The position numbers were made by a program, and so were the translations under genes. DNA of 64,000 bases from Actinoplanes campanulatus. GTDB taxonomy: Bacteria > Actinomycetota > Actinomycetes > Mycobacteriales > Micromonosporaceae. The DNA lies in contig NZ_BMPW01000021.1 of assembly GCF_014647795.1 (NCBI RefSeq), positions 1 to 64,000 of the forward strand. Direction: 5' to 3'. Positions within the stretch are counted from its first letter, which is position 1; every line of letters begins with the position of its first letter. Below, piece after piece: positions 32,607-39,938 of the stretch. The notes under the pieces are model-generated. The model was not told the origin of the DNA. It made no database searches and was given only the letters and a program-made list of their open reading frames with translations.

Positions 32607-34247
32607 TCAGAGGAAATAGCCGCGACCTGAGCGCTCCTTGACGCGCTTGCCGCGGGTACGGAAGTCGTGCATCGCCTCGTGGGCGAGCATCAGGGCCGCG
32701 TAGGCGTCGACCTTGCGGGGCGACTCGCGCCCGCCGGCCTTGCCGAAGCTGATGCCGTAGTTGTTGACACGGCGATGTGCGTTGAGCACGTGGCGCCGCA
32801 GCGCCAGGTCACCGTCATGGTGGATCTTGCCGTCGAACACGGATTGCATCAGGCGCTCATGCGCCATGGTTGAGCGCTTCAAGCTGGTCCGCATGTCCCA
32901 GGCAATCGCGCCTCCGGCACCCGCCTTGACGCTCAGGCCCTCGCCGTACGTCTCCGTCCACGCAGTGATGTAGGACTCCCACAACGCCACGTCGGCGTAG
33001 AACCCGAGCACCTTGAACAGGCGGAACGCGTCATGCACTACCGAGTCGACCGCCGCCTGACTGACCCGCCAGCCTTCGCCGGCCGGACCGTCCGGCTTCT
33101 CGAACAGGCCAAGCACGAACGCGCAGTTGTCCGACCGCCGGAGAGCCACAAGGGCGGTGGCATCATCGGTTTTACCGCCGTCGAACCCGAGCGTGATCTC
33201 GTCGCCAGGCTTGAGGATCGCGCCTTCGATCTCCAGCGGAACCCACTGGGCCGACGAGAAGAGCGCGTCCTCTTCGGCGACGATCTGGTTGAGCCACATC
33301 CGACGCGACCGGCTGGCCGCGATCGTCAGGTCGAGAACCGACTGGATGATCGTCTCGACCCGGAGCCAGACCGCGTCGCCGCGAATCTTCGGCAGGACGA
33401 TCCGCAACGCCTCAGGCGTCAACGGGGTCTTCGGGTGCGCCTCGATCGAGTCGTAGAGGAAGCCGACATCGATTGCCTTACCCTCGCGAATCTTCTCCCA
33501 GGCCAGGCGCATCTTCTCGGCAACCGAGTCCTCACCAGGCAAGAAGGCGTTGGTGATCGCCAAATACCGGGAGTCCTTTTTGGTCGTGTTGCCGTCGATC
33601 GTGTCGTACATCTGGTGGCCGTTGTTCCCGGCGATCCAGTGGTGCGTCTCGTTCAGGACGACGAACGTCGAGCGGCCACCTTCCAGCGCCCGATAGGAGC
33701 TGGTCACCGCTTCGAGGCGCTGCCGGCCACCGTTCGCACGGATCAGCTCGGCGCCCGCCTTGATGCCGTAGGTCTCGATGAACCTGTCGCTCATCAGCGA
33801 GGGGAACAGCGTCATGGTGTTGCGGGTCTGGTCACGCGAAACCGCGGCGACCTGAACCCAGGCTTGCGGGTGCGGCACGCCGAACGCCTGATCCAGCTCA
33901 AAGTGCGAGAACCGGCTCGGCCCGGCCAGCTCGACCAGGCACATGACCGCAACGATCGGGTCCTTACCCCAGCCCTTGAGCCGCTGCAGAACTCCCTTGC
34001 GGTAGACGAACCGGCCGCTCTCGTCGACCGCGTACCACCACAAGATGAAGCGCAGTTGCTCCGGCGTGAACCGCCAGGGCCCGCCGTCCTCGGCACGCAG
34101 GTACTCGGCGCACCAGGCGGCGATCTGCCATCCGAGCGTCCAGCGAGGCAGGTGCCAGGAGCCGTCGTCGTTGCGCTGCCAGGTCGGCCCGTAGAAGTCG
34201 GGCTCCAGTGCTTCAATCTCCTCGGGGGTCAGGGTGGCCGCAGCCAT
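32607..34247 (-). CDS. Terminase large subunit
   Basis: 546 residues, ATG 34247. ATPase part: Walker A-like RLKGWGKDP at 89-97 and Walker B TFVVLNETHHW at 194-204. Nuclease part: RNase H-like first acid strand ITLGFDGGKTDDATAL at about 350-370, and a later acidic region (PRKVDAYAALMLAHEAM) near 515-530 supplies the third acid. It pumps DNA into the head and cuts concatemers. Typical of actinobacterial siphophages. Confidence 0.95.
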   Translation of the reverse strand: MAAATLTPEEIEALEPDFYGPTWQRNDDGSWHLPRWTLGWQIAAWCAEYLRAEDGGPWRFTPEQLRFILWWYAVDESGRFVYRKGVLQRLKGWGKDPIVAVMCLVELAGPSRFSHFELDQAFGVPHPQAWVQVAAVSRDQTRNTMTLFPSLMSDRFIETYGIKAGAELIRANGGRQRLEAVTSSYRALEGGRSTFVVLNETHHWIAGNNGHQMYDTIDGNTTKKDSRYLAITNAFLPGEDSVAEKMRLAWEKIREGKAIDVGFLYDSIEAHPKTPLTPEALRIVLPKIRGDAVWLRVETIIQSVLDLTIAASRSRRMWLNQIVAEEDALFSSAQWVPLEIEGAILKPGDEITLGFDGGKTDDATALVALRRSDNCAFVLGLFEKPDGPAGEGWRVSQAAVDSVVHDAFRLFKVLGFYADVALWESYITAWTETYGEGLSVKAGAGGAIAWDMRTSLKRSTMAHERLMQSVFDGKIHHDGDLALRRHVLNAHRRVNNYGISFGKAGGRESPRKVDAYAALMLAHEAMHDFRTRGKRVKERSGRGYFL

Positions 34248-34262
34248 GCCTCACCCCCTCGG

Positions 34263-34694
34263 TTAGTTCGCGATGCCGAGGGCCGCCCTGTACTCGTTCA
34301 TGACGGTCACGCTGGCTGGCGTGGCGGTCTCGTCCTCGGGTTCGTGCAGTTCGATGCGCACTCGGCGCCGGTCGCCTTCGGCGATCAGTAGGCGCTCGAA
34401 TGCGGAGTAAATGGTCTGGAGCATCTGGCCGGACCGTTTCGTGGACTTCTTGTAAACACTGAGGTCTTCGCACAGCGAGTACAGCAGTGCCCAGTCGGAC
34501 GCCTGATAGAAGTCCGACTGGCCGGACTCCTTCGCGGCATCCCAGAGTCGCTGGGCGATCGGGTGCCAGGACCGATCAGCGTTCGGGGCTTTCGCCGGCC
34601 GAGCGGTTCCGCGGGTCACCGACTGCTGGTCGGCACCCTTGCGCTCACGGGGCCGGGCGAGGTCCGCCTCGCGGTTCGGTACGGGACCTGGCAA
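34263..34694 (-). CDS. Terminase small subunit
   Basis: 143 residues. TTG 34694 is chosen over GTG 34703 because AGGAGG lies eight bases before the TTG and overlaps the GTG. A basic, disordered start (NREADLARPRERKGADQ) precedes a helical core with WHPIAQRLWDAAKESGQSDF and SDWALLYSLCEDLSVYKK, matching the actinophage small terminase family. It recognises the packaging site. The start is 12 bases from the XF1762-like gene. Confidence 0.8.
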   Translation of the reverse strand: MPGPVPNREADLARPRERKGADQQSVTRGTARPAKAPNADRSWHPIAQRLWDAAKESGQSDFYQASDWALLYSLCEDLSVYKKSTKRSGQMLQTIYSAFERLLIAEGDRRRVRIELHEPEDETATPASVTVMNEYRAALGIAN

Positions 34695-34706
34695 GGCGAT
34701 CACCTC

Positions 34707-35168
34707 CTACAGGCGTGGCGTGTTGAGCTGCCGATACCAGCGCATCTTGGCCTCGGTGGGGTGCTCGTCTTCTCGAATGCGGCTCGGCCTCGACCACCCC
34801 TCAGGCTTCGTGGTTCGATCCATCTCCCAACCGGAAGCCCGAAGTGAGGTGCCTGGCTCGCTCAAGAGGATGAAGGTCTGAATGCGCTCGTAGCCCATAG
34901 CCTTCGCGGCCCTGGCTGCCGCCTGGTAGAGCATTGAGCAGCCGTTCGGCACCCCATCAGTGACGAGGCGGGTCACCTCCGCAACCCGGTACGGGTCGGT
35001 CATGCGTGCCACCGGTCGGCCAACAACCGCTGCGCCGCGGAGCTGGCCGACCTCGTCGACCAGGCCGATCGCGAACCGGAGCCCGTGAACAGGCTTGTGG
35101 TGCCGGTGCCGGCGGGCAATCAGGTCGTTGGCCTGAGTGCGTGTAAGCGGAACCGTATGCAGGCTCAC
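34707..35168 (-). CDS. XF1762-like (GNAT-fold) phage protein
   Basis: 153 residues from GTG 35168 behind GGAGGT. Opens VPLTRTQANDLIARRHRHHK, then FAIGLVDEVGQLRGAAVVGRP and a strand-helix run with TDPYRVAEVTRLVTDGVPNG and LLSEPGTSLRASGWE, matching the phage XF1762 family, related to N-acetyltransferases. What it modifies is unknown. Commonly found next to HNH and terminase genes in actinobacterial phages. Confidence 0.8.
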   Translation of the reverse strand: MSLHTVPLTRTQANDLIARRHRHHKPVHGLRFAIGLVDEVGQLRGAAVVGRPVARMTDPYRVAEVTRLVTDGVPNGCSMLYQAAARAAKAMGYERIQTFILLSEPGTSLRASGWEMDRTTKPEGWSRPSRIREDEHPTEAKMRWYRQLNTPRL

Positions 35169-35190
35169 GGCACCTCCGGAAACGTTGAAG

Positions 35191-35220
35191 GCCCCAGCTC
35201 GGAGAGGGGCGAGCTGGGGC
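35191..35220. terminator. Hairpin downstream of the HNH gene
   Basis: GCCCCAGCTC and GAGCTGGGGC pair perfectly around a short loop. Confidence 0.7.
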
Positions 35221-35260
35221 ACAAGCAGCAAGGGGAGAGCCCTCGACCCTCGCCGCAGCG

Positions 35261-35578
35261 CTACAGCAGGCCGGGGTGTGCCTCTGTGCGCTTGAACTTG
35301 GCGGCCTGGCGTCGCCGGTTCGCGGCGTACGCCTCCCCGCCTTCACGGGATGATTTCTGCTGGTGATGCCATCCGCAGATAGCTCTCAGGTTGGAATCTC
35401 GATGATCGTCACCAGCACGAATGTGGTCGACTTCCGTCGCCTGCTCGGTGCACCGTTTCCCCTCGGTTCTCACGGTGCACCGGAATTCAGCGTTCTTGAG
35501 AATGCGTCGCTGAATGGATGGCCAGTTCTGGGGGAGTCGCTGCCGGCGATCACTACCTTGCCATCTGCCGTTGCCCAC
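35261..35578 (-). CDS. HNH endonuclease
   Basis: 105 residues, GTG 35578 (no strong ribosome site, so the start is uncertain). The HNH fold is clear: CTVRTEGKRC, then TEVDHIRAGDDHRDSNLRAIC with the catalytic D-H, and CGWHHQQKSSREGG. Two cysteine pairs probably bind a structural zinc. HNH proteins beside terminase genes stimulate cos-type cutting in many phages; this is the first gene of the late leftward transcript. Confidence 0.85.
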   Translation of the reverse strand: MGNGRWQGSDRRQRLPQNWPSIQRRILKNAEFRCTVRTEGKRCTEQATEVDHIRAGDDHRDSNLRAICGWHHQQKSSREGGEAYAANRRRQAAKFKRTEAHPGLL

Positions 35579-35655
35579 GAGTCACCACCAGTACTGTCTT
35601 GCTGTAGGTCTCGGCTACGTTTGCCCGTAGGCGTAGACCCGAGACCTGGTCTGCT

Positions 35656-35817
35656 GGGGTTAACCGGCTAGCGGGTTAGATCCAAGCTCTTCATCTCTCC
35701 AACTTCCAACCGGGTCAGCGGGTTGGCTCGTCAGATCCAAGCTCTCTAACTTCCTAGCTCTCTACTGGGCTAGCTCGGTAGTTGGCTAGCTGGTCAGCAG
35801 GCTTACTGGTTAACCCC
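35656..35817. repeat. Repeat block bounded by inverted GGGGTTAACC / GGTTAACCCC
   Basis: A 160-base stretch with no gene. The inverted repeat marks both ends. Inside, AGATCCAAGCTCT occurs twice (about 35678 and 35733), AACTTCC occurs twice, and CTAGC or GGCTAGC occurs many times on both strands. Lower in GC than the flanks. Could fold into a long RNA or be protein-bound DNA; see the origin finding. Confidence 0.6.
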
Positions 35818-35903
35818 TTCACTAGTAGTACGGGTTCAGCTCGGGCTAACGGAGGTTGGCTGTGGTTCAGGTCACGACCCCGGGATTGCGTCGGCGGCAG
35901 ACC

Positions 35904-36085
35904 GAGGTGCACTCCAGTTCACCCCGGCTTGTTTTCGCAGCTCAGGCGGGGTGCAGCGCAGTTCACCCCGGTTTATCCACAGGGGTGCAGTGGGATTCAC
36001 CCCGGTCCGGCAACCGGGGTGCACTGTAGTTCCTGACCGGGGTGAACTCTAGTTCGTAACCGGGGTGCAGTGGAGTGCACCCAAA
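35904..36085. repeat. Iteron-like array, consensus GGGGTGCAnTnnAGTTCACCCCGG
   Basis: Six units begin at about 35905, 35948, 35982, 36016, 36039 and 36062, spaced 43, 34, 34, 23 and 23 bases. Each unit is itself an imperfect inverted repeat (GGGGTG...CACCCC); later units degenerate at the right side. It sits in a gene-free hub between divergent arms next to a perfect DnaA box, the layout of an iteron replication origin or a partition site. Confidence 0.7.
35973..35981 (+). promoter_or_regulatory. DnaA box (TTATCCACA)
   Basis: Perfect match to the bacterial consensus, inside the iteron array between the second and third units. Confidence 0.65.
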
Positions 36086-36150
36086 CCATGCTCTTGAACC
36101 CTTCCAAGAGAACCAGCCATGTGATCGCCCAGCGGCGAAGGAAACCCACA

Positions 36151-36236
36151 GGGGCCGGAGGCCCCATGCATCGGCGAAGAGAAGGCAGCGGAATCCCTTG
36201 CTAGCCGGCTAACCCGCTCGTGGGGCCGAAGGCCCC
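36151..36236. repeat. Duplicated GGGGCC hairpins
   Basis: GGGGCCGGAGGCCCC (36151-36165) and GGGGCCGAAGGCCCC (36222-36236) are near-identical short hairpins about 56 bases apart, the second just before motif copy 12. Possible terminators guarding the rightward promoter. Confidence 0.55.
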
Positions 36237-36240
36237 GGTC

Positions 36241-36250
36241 GTGTATAGTC
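36241..36250 (+). promoter_or_regulatory. Phage-wide motif copy 12 (GTGTATAGTC)
   Basis: Variant in the first rightward promoter region; ATG follows. TATAGT or TAGTCA can serve as a -10. Confidence 0.6.
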
Positions 36251-36257
36251 ATGTCCT

Positions 36258-36377
36258 ATGGGAGCCGCTTCCTTCGATGAGACCAACCGGCCATACACCG
36301 CAATCGTCCTGGCCTCGTTCACTTACAGGACGGATCGGCCTTGGTACCGTGGCCGCGTAGGTCGGGCAGCCAGGTAA
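36258..36377 (+). CDS. Tiny ORF at the head of the rightward arm
   Basis: 39 codons from ATG 36258 to TAA 36375-36377: begins GAASFDETNRPYTAIVLASF and ends in a basic run (WYRGRVGRAAR). Eight bases downstream of motif copy 12, with no classical ribosome site, so leaderless translation would be needed. Codon choice is phage-like. Treated as possible only. Confidence 0.35.
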   Translation: MGAASFDETNRPYTAIVLASFTYRTDRPWYRGRVGRAAR

Positions 36378-37098
36378 GAACATGAGAGACCATCACGGGC
36401 TGATCGGTGATGCAGCGCCTGGAAGTCGCTCACGTCACCTACACAACCCTGGGCATGCACCTTGCCGGCGACCTCAGCCAGGAGGAATTTCAGGAGGCGA
36501 ACCGGGCAGCCATGTACGAGGACTAGCTCGCCGCCGGAACACTGTCTGACCAGCGCCGTTGCCCATCGGGTGGCGGCGCTTCGTCGCGTCTTGGGCGACT
36601 TTGGAACCGTGGCAGAATCTCAGGTGCTAGCCACGGCCGGTGAGCGTCCCAGCTCGCAGGGGGTCATACCCCCGGTAACGGGTGAGTCACGCTGGGATAC
36701 GGCAAGCTGTCAGATGACTACTGTCCTAGTGACTAGGCCAGTGAGATGCCGGCTGTGTCATGCGACTAGGGCACCTCGCCGCTGCATGGGCACCCGTGGA
36801 CCTGAGAGGCACGCAGGCGCGCGCACGCATGCGAGGGTCACGGCTACACGTGCGGAGGCGCGAGCGGACCGCAGCGTGACGTTCACGGGCGGGGCGAACG
36901 CCTCTGCCTGGTAGCCGTGCCCATGGGCGCGCAGGCCTCGCGTCCCAGCGCCTGACAGGCGTTCTGAGCAGGGAAAACAAGAAAGTTCCACCCCGGACTT
37001 GTGTTTAGTCTTGTCCTGGACTAGCGTTCTTCCCATCGGTTCGGCAGCGCAGCGAACCGAGCGAGCCTAGTGTTTACTCAGCACCCGAAAGGCAGGGC
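36378..37098 (+). other. Gene-poor leader of the rightward arm with two motif copies
   Basis: No convincing gene. It contains a stem GTCCCAGC...GCTGGGATAC around an inner GGGGG...CCCCC hairpin (about 36645-36702), and motif copies 13 (GTGTTTAGTCTTGTCC, 37001-37016, exact 10-mer) and 14 (GTGTTTACTC, 37070-37079). TAGTCT in copy 13 can serve as a -10 for the gene at 37099. A short frame at about 36462-36527 (AKEEFQEANRAAMYED) is possible but unsupported. Confidence 0.5.
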
Positions 37099-37746
37099 AT
37101 GAACGTCAAGCTTGCAGAGCGTATCGACGATTTGAAGCGCGCTGGTTTCAGCGTGCGCTACGCCGATCCGGCCGACGTTTACGAGAAGGGCCGGATTCAC
37201 TCCGCTTACGCTCACCCGTTCGCTTACGACGAGACGGAGCGCCCGTTTGTCGAGGTGGACGGCGCGATCTCTGAGGATTGGGCGGGACAGGTCTCATTCT
37301 GGGAGATCAGCAACTTCCGCAGCTTGGAGCGCGATTACGGCATGGCGTTCTTTCGTGTCGGATACACCGGGTGCGACGGACTCGGGTTCTTCCTGCACTC
37401 GGTTTCGGATCGCCTGATCAACACGGTCATCGGCCTGAAAGAGCAGTACCCGGTTTACGACGAGTCCGACTTGAGTGAGCTTGAATACGAGGCTGCTCAC
37501 GAGTCATTCAGCGGCTACCTGTTCGCCGATCTGTACTCCGACCTTCCGGAGTGGTGGCAGGAAGTGGCGGACGAATTCACTCGCGAGGAAATCGAACAGG
37601 GTTTCTGGCAGGCGGTGAGCGAGGACGACTTCTACCCGGAGTGTTCCGGTAACGATGTGATCTGGGGTGACTCGGCCGAGAAGTTCCTACTGATCTCGCT
37701 TCGCAACCTCAAGCGGAAATCGCTCGGACGACCCGCGCTGGTCTGA
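37099..37746 (+). CDS. Acidic hypothetical phage protein
   Basis: 215 residues, ATG 37099 after AAAGG. Highly acidic (ESDLSELEYEAAHESFSG, EEIEQGFWQAVSEDDFYPE), with an early FSVRYADPADVYEKGRIHS and a central WEISNFRSLERDYGMAFFRV. No family recognised. First solid gene of the rightward arm, placed directly behind two motif copies. Codon choice is less GC-biased than in the structural genes, as for its neighbours to 39.6 kb. Confidence 0.6.
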   Translation: MNVKLAERIDDLKRAGFSVRYADPADVYEKGRIHSAYAHPFAYDETERPFVEVDGAISEDWAGQVSFWEISNFRSLERDYGMAFFRVGYTGCDGLGFFLHSVSDRLINTVIGLKEQYPVYDESDLSELEYEAAHESFSGYLFADLYSDLPEWWQEVADEFTREEIEQGFWQAVSEDDFYPECSGNDVIWGDSAEKFLLISLRNLKRKSLGRPALV

Positions 37747-37891
37747 TTTCACGGCCGAAACGGTGGACCCGGAAACGGGTCATACCGTCGCGCGGATTGG
37801 CATTCCGTGCCCGATGATGGCCTGCCACTCACGGACTGAGATCCGAGGCACTTCCCCCTGCAATTCCTCCCTCACGAAATGGAGTCTTACC

Positions 37892-38269
37892 ATGACCCCT
37901 GAATTGCGTTTGATTGTTGACCTACGGGACCTCTGGGATCTCAAGATCAGTAGAGCTGCGCGGAAGGCCGACGAGACGGGCCTGCCCCAGGACCGGAACG
38001 CGTACCTGTGGACCTGCGAAGAGGCTCATCGTGCGGCATGGACCCTGGTGGAAACGCTGGCGTTCTATGCGAAGAGCGGTGAGCGCGGCGAGCTGTGCCT
38101 CATTTGCCACATGGACACGGCACGGTTCCGCACCATTCCGGCGCGCGTGTTCATCGACAGCGTTCCGGCCGATGGCTACTACCTCTGCCCGAACTGCGCC
38201 AGCCGGTACGGCACGGGCATGTCTGGCCAAACGTTCCTGAACTACTCCGCTCAGATGTCGCGCGAATGA
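37892..38269 (+). CDS. Small zinc-site protein
   Basis: 125 residues from ATG 37892 behind GGAG (the longer upstream frame has no support). Helical first half (LIVDLRDLWDLKISRAARKA, EEAHRAAWTLVETLAFYAK), then CLICHMDTARF and LCPNCASRYG, a CxxC...CxxC zinc ribbon at about residues 69-109. May bind nucleic acid or a host protein. The 37747-37891 gap holds no gene. Confidence 0.6.
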   Translation: MTPELRLIVDLRDLWDLKISRAARKADETGLPQDRNAYLWTCEEAHRAAWTLVETLAFYAKSGERGELCLICHMDTARFRTIPARVFIDSVPADGYYLCPNCASRYGTGMSGQTFLNYSAQMSRE

Positions 38270-38354
38270 TTCACGGCCGTACTCCCGCGTAGGCGGGCAC
38301 GGGTGTCATGGCCCGGTACGGCACTCCGCAATACCGAGAGAACGGAACGGCCTA

Positions 38355-38726
38355 ATGGGAAATGCGCACGTGAGTAGCTGGTCGCTGGCTGAGGCTCGCG
38401 AGGCTAACGCGAATGACGCCATCATTTCCGATCGCGCCGCGCGCCAGTTCGCGCACGCCTACACGTGGAACTGGGCTTCCTGCTGGTTTGACAGCACAGG
38501 AAACTTTGCCTTCCCATACGACTTCAACCACGCTGAGGATCAATTCGCAACGCCAGTGGATTACATGGACGAATCCCTCTTTGGCTGGTGGATGGATTCT
38601 CCGCATGGCGACCCTACCGAATCGGACCTTGCGATTCGCACGGCGATGCTCGCTTACCTGGAACACCGTTTCGTCACGGACGGCGGCAAAGATGTGGACG
38701 GCTGGAAAGACCTTCCGCAGTACTGA
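38355..38726 (+). CDS. Hypothetical phage protein
   Basis: 123 residues, ATG 38355. Rich in W, F and D (WNWASCWFDSTGNFAFPYDF), with a middle SLFGWWMDSPHGDPTESD. No domain recognised. Confidence 0.55.
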   Translation: MGNAHVSSWSLAEAREANANDAIISDRAARQFAHAYTWNWASCWFDSTGNFAFPYDFNHAEDQFATPVDYMDESLFGWWMDSPHGDPTESDLAIRTAMLAYLEHRFVTDGGKDVDGWKDLPQY

Positions 38727-38786
38727 TCCGAATTCGCCTTCACCCCCCTGCCTGCATTCCGTGGGCAATGCTGAGAGGAAACCCCA

Positions 38787-39146
38787 ATGAGTCTCATTGA
38801 CGCCGTGACACTTATCGCTGACAACAATGACTTCGCGCGCTACTACGCGATCACGGAAGCCGCGCAGGAGGCAATCGTTAACGACATGGGATCAGTCCCG
38901 CCGAGCCAGGATGCATACCGGGCGGCCTATGCGCACGGTGCCGACTATTCCGACTGCGTGCGCGTGGTTGGAATCGCGGTCGCGAACCTGCTCTCGGAAT
39001 GGCTGGAAGAAGCGCCGATGGATGAGTGGTGGAAGGCCATCCTTACGGACGCGCTGAGCCTGTCTAGTGCCGACACGCGCGATGCGCTTGGCGCGCACTA
39101 CCTGCCGGAGCCCGATGACATGACCGATTTGCTGCTCGACAACTGA
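38787..39146 (+). CDS. Acidic helical phage protein
   Basis: 119 residues, ATG 38787 behind GAGAGGA. Strongly helical and acidic (ITEAAQEAIVNDMGSV, LSEWLEEAPMDEWW), ending LPEPDDMTDLLLDN. Small acidic early proteins often mimic DNA or bind host enzymes, but nothing specific is visible. Directly followed by the tRNA-like RNA. Confidence 0.55.
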   Translation: MSLIDAVTLIADNNDFARYYAITEAAQEAIVNDMGSVPPSQDAYRAAYAHGADYSDCVRVVGIAVANLLSEWLEEAPMDEWWKAILTDALSLSSADTRDALGAHYLPEPDDMTDLLLDN

Positions 39147-39151
39147 TGTTG

Positions 39152-39204
39152 GCCCCGGGCGCACAACAGGCGTGCGAATGCAGGTTCGATCCCTGCCCGG
39201 GGCA
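39152..39204 (+). ncRNA. tRNA-like RNA without a D arm
   Basis: A 7-base acceptor stem (GCCCCGG, 39152-39158, with CCGGGGC, 39197-39203) and a canonical T arm (GCAGG-TTCGATC-CCTGC, 39180-39196) frame one short 4-base-pair hairpin (GCAC / GTGC, loop AACAGGC). Linkers of 2 and 4 bases match tRNA positions 8-9 and the variable loop, so the D arm is missing exactly. The hairpin loop lacks U33, so decoding is doubtful. It lies between two genes on the same strand. Confidence 0.55.
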
Positions 39205-39233
39205 CGTAAGAATGCCCGCAGAGAGGGAATGCA

Positions 39234-39590
39234 ATGTCATTTACTGCCTACGTGAACATCCCTGGCTACCTGCCGATGGATGACGAGCCGCCGGTATTCG
39301 ACACTGCCCGTGAGGCGTGGGAGTACTTGCGTGCCGAGCTGGAGCGCGGCGAACTGGCATGGATGCCGAACAATCCGGAAGACCCGGAAGGTCCGCAGTC
39401 ATGCGCTCCGGCCGCGCTGGAGATTGATCTCATGGTGGAGCGCGACCGTGAGGGTACCGTCTACGGTCCGTCGCGCCTTGACGGTGACTGCACGCATGAC
39501 CTGGGTTTGGCGTACAGCGTCGTCTGGCTCGACCACCGTACGGCCGATGACCTGCTCGTGATCGCTGACGCCGTGGGCGTGACCCGGTGA
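39234..39590 (+). CDS. Hypothetical phage protein
   Basis: 118 residues, ATG 39234 behind AGAGGGA. Starts SFTAYVNIPGYLPMDDEPPV and has a later VVWLDHRTADDLLVIAD; mixed alpha/beta, acidic. Its stop overlaps the next GTG. No family. Confidence 0.55.
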   Translation: MSFTAYVNIPGYLPMDDEPPVFDTAREAWEYLRAELERGELAWMPNNPEDPEGPQSCAPAALEIDLMVERDREGTVYGPSRLDGDCTHDLGLAYSVVWLDHRTADDLLVIADAVGVTR

Positions 39591-39910
39591 GCCGTTCCGG
39601 TAGCCCGCGTGCCGCGAGTCGTCGCCACATCCTGAAAGTCCTGCGCGCGGTCCGTGCTGGCGCGGCGACGCTCCAGGGCATCTGGGATGTGTCGGGCACG
39701 GTGTACGTGTCGCCGCCGGACCGCAAGCCTGGCGAGAACGCGACACTGCGCGCCAGGGAGGCGGGCGAGTACCCGGAGAACCGATCAGACGCGCTGAGCC
39801 ACTTGATCGACACGCTCGACGACATGGTTTCCGGCCTGACGATCCTGCGTGGCCAGGTTATCGAGCAGTGGCGCGAGGTGTGCGCGGAAGAGCGCACTCG
39901 CAAGGAGTAG
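39587..39910 (+). CDS. Small basic-to-acidic helical protein
   Basis: 107 residues, GTG 39587 (GTGA overlap). Basic start (SRSGSPRAASRRHILKVLRA) and a helical end (DALSHLIDTLDDMVSGLTIL, REVCAEERTRKE). No family recognised. Its stop is followed at once by motif copy 15. Confidence 0.55.
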   Translation: MSRSGSPRAASRRHILKVLRAVRAGAATLQGIWDVSGTVYVSPPDRKPGENATLRAREAGEYPENRSDALSHLIDTLDDMVSGLTILRGQVIEQWREVCAEERTRKE

Positions 39911-39920
39911 GTGTTTAGTC
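39911..39920 (+). promoter_or_regulatory. Phage-wide motif copy 15 (GTGTTTAGTC)
   Basis: Exact copy, next base starts ATGATG, matching the motif-then-NTG layout. The gene is however read from a later ATG with a better ribosome site. Confidence 0.65.
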
Positions 39921-39938
39921 ATGATGAAGGGATCCGCC

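Noticed and set aside
34452-34461. Extra GTGTTTAC copy
   Set aside because: Inside the terminase small gene coding, with a diverged end; likely chance.
35904-36085. Possible CRISPR array
   Set aside because: Repeats are imperfect inverted repeats with unequal spacing and no spacer-like unique units; no cas genes.
36640-36702. Possible tRNA near 36.65 kb
   Set aside because: Stem-loops do not form a cloverleaf and no T-arm consensus is present.
36758-37036. 92-codon minus-strand frame
   Set aside because: Reads against the rightward promoter region and has no domain or ribosome site.
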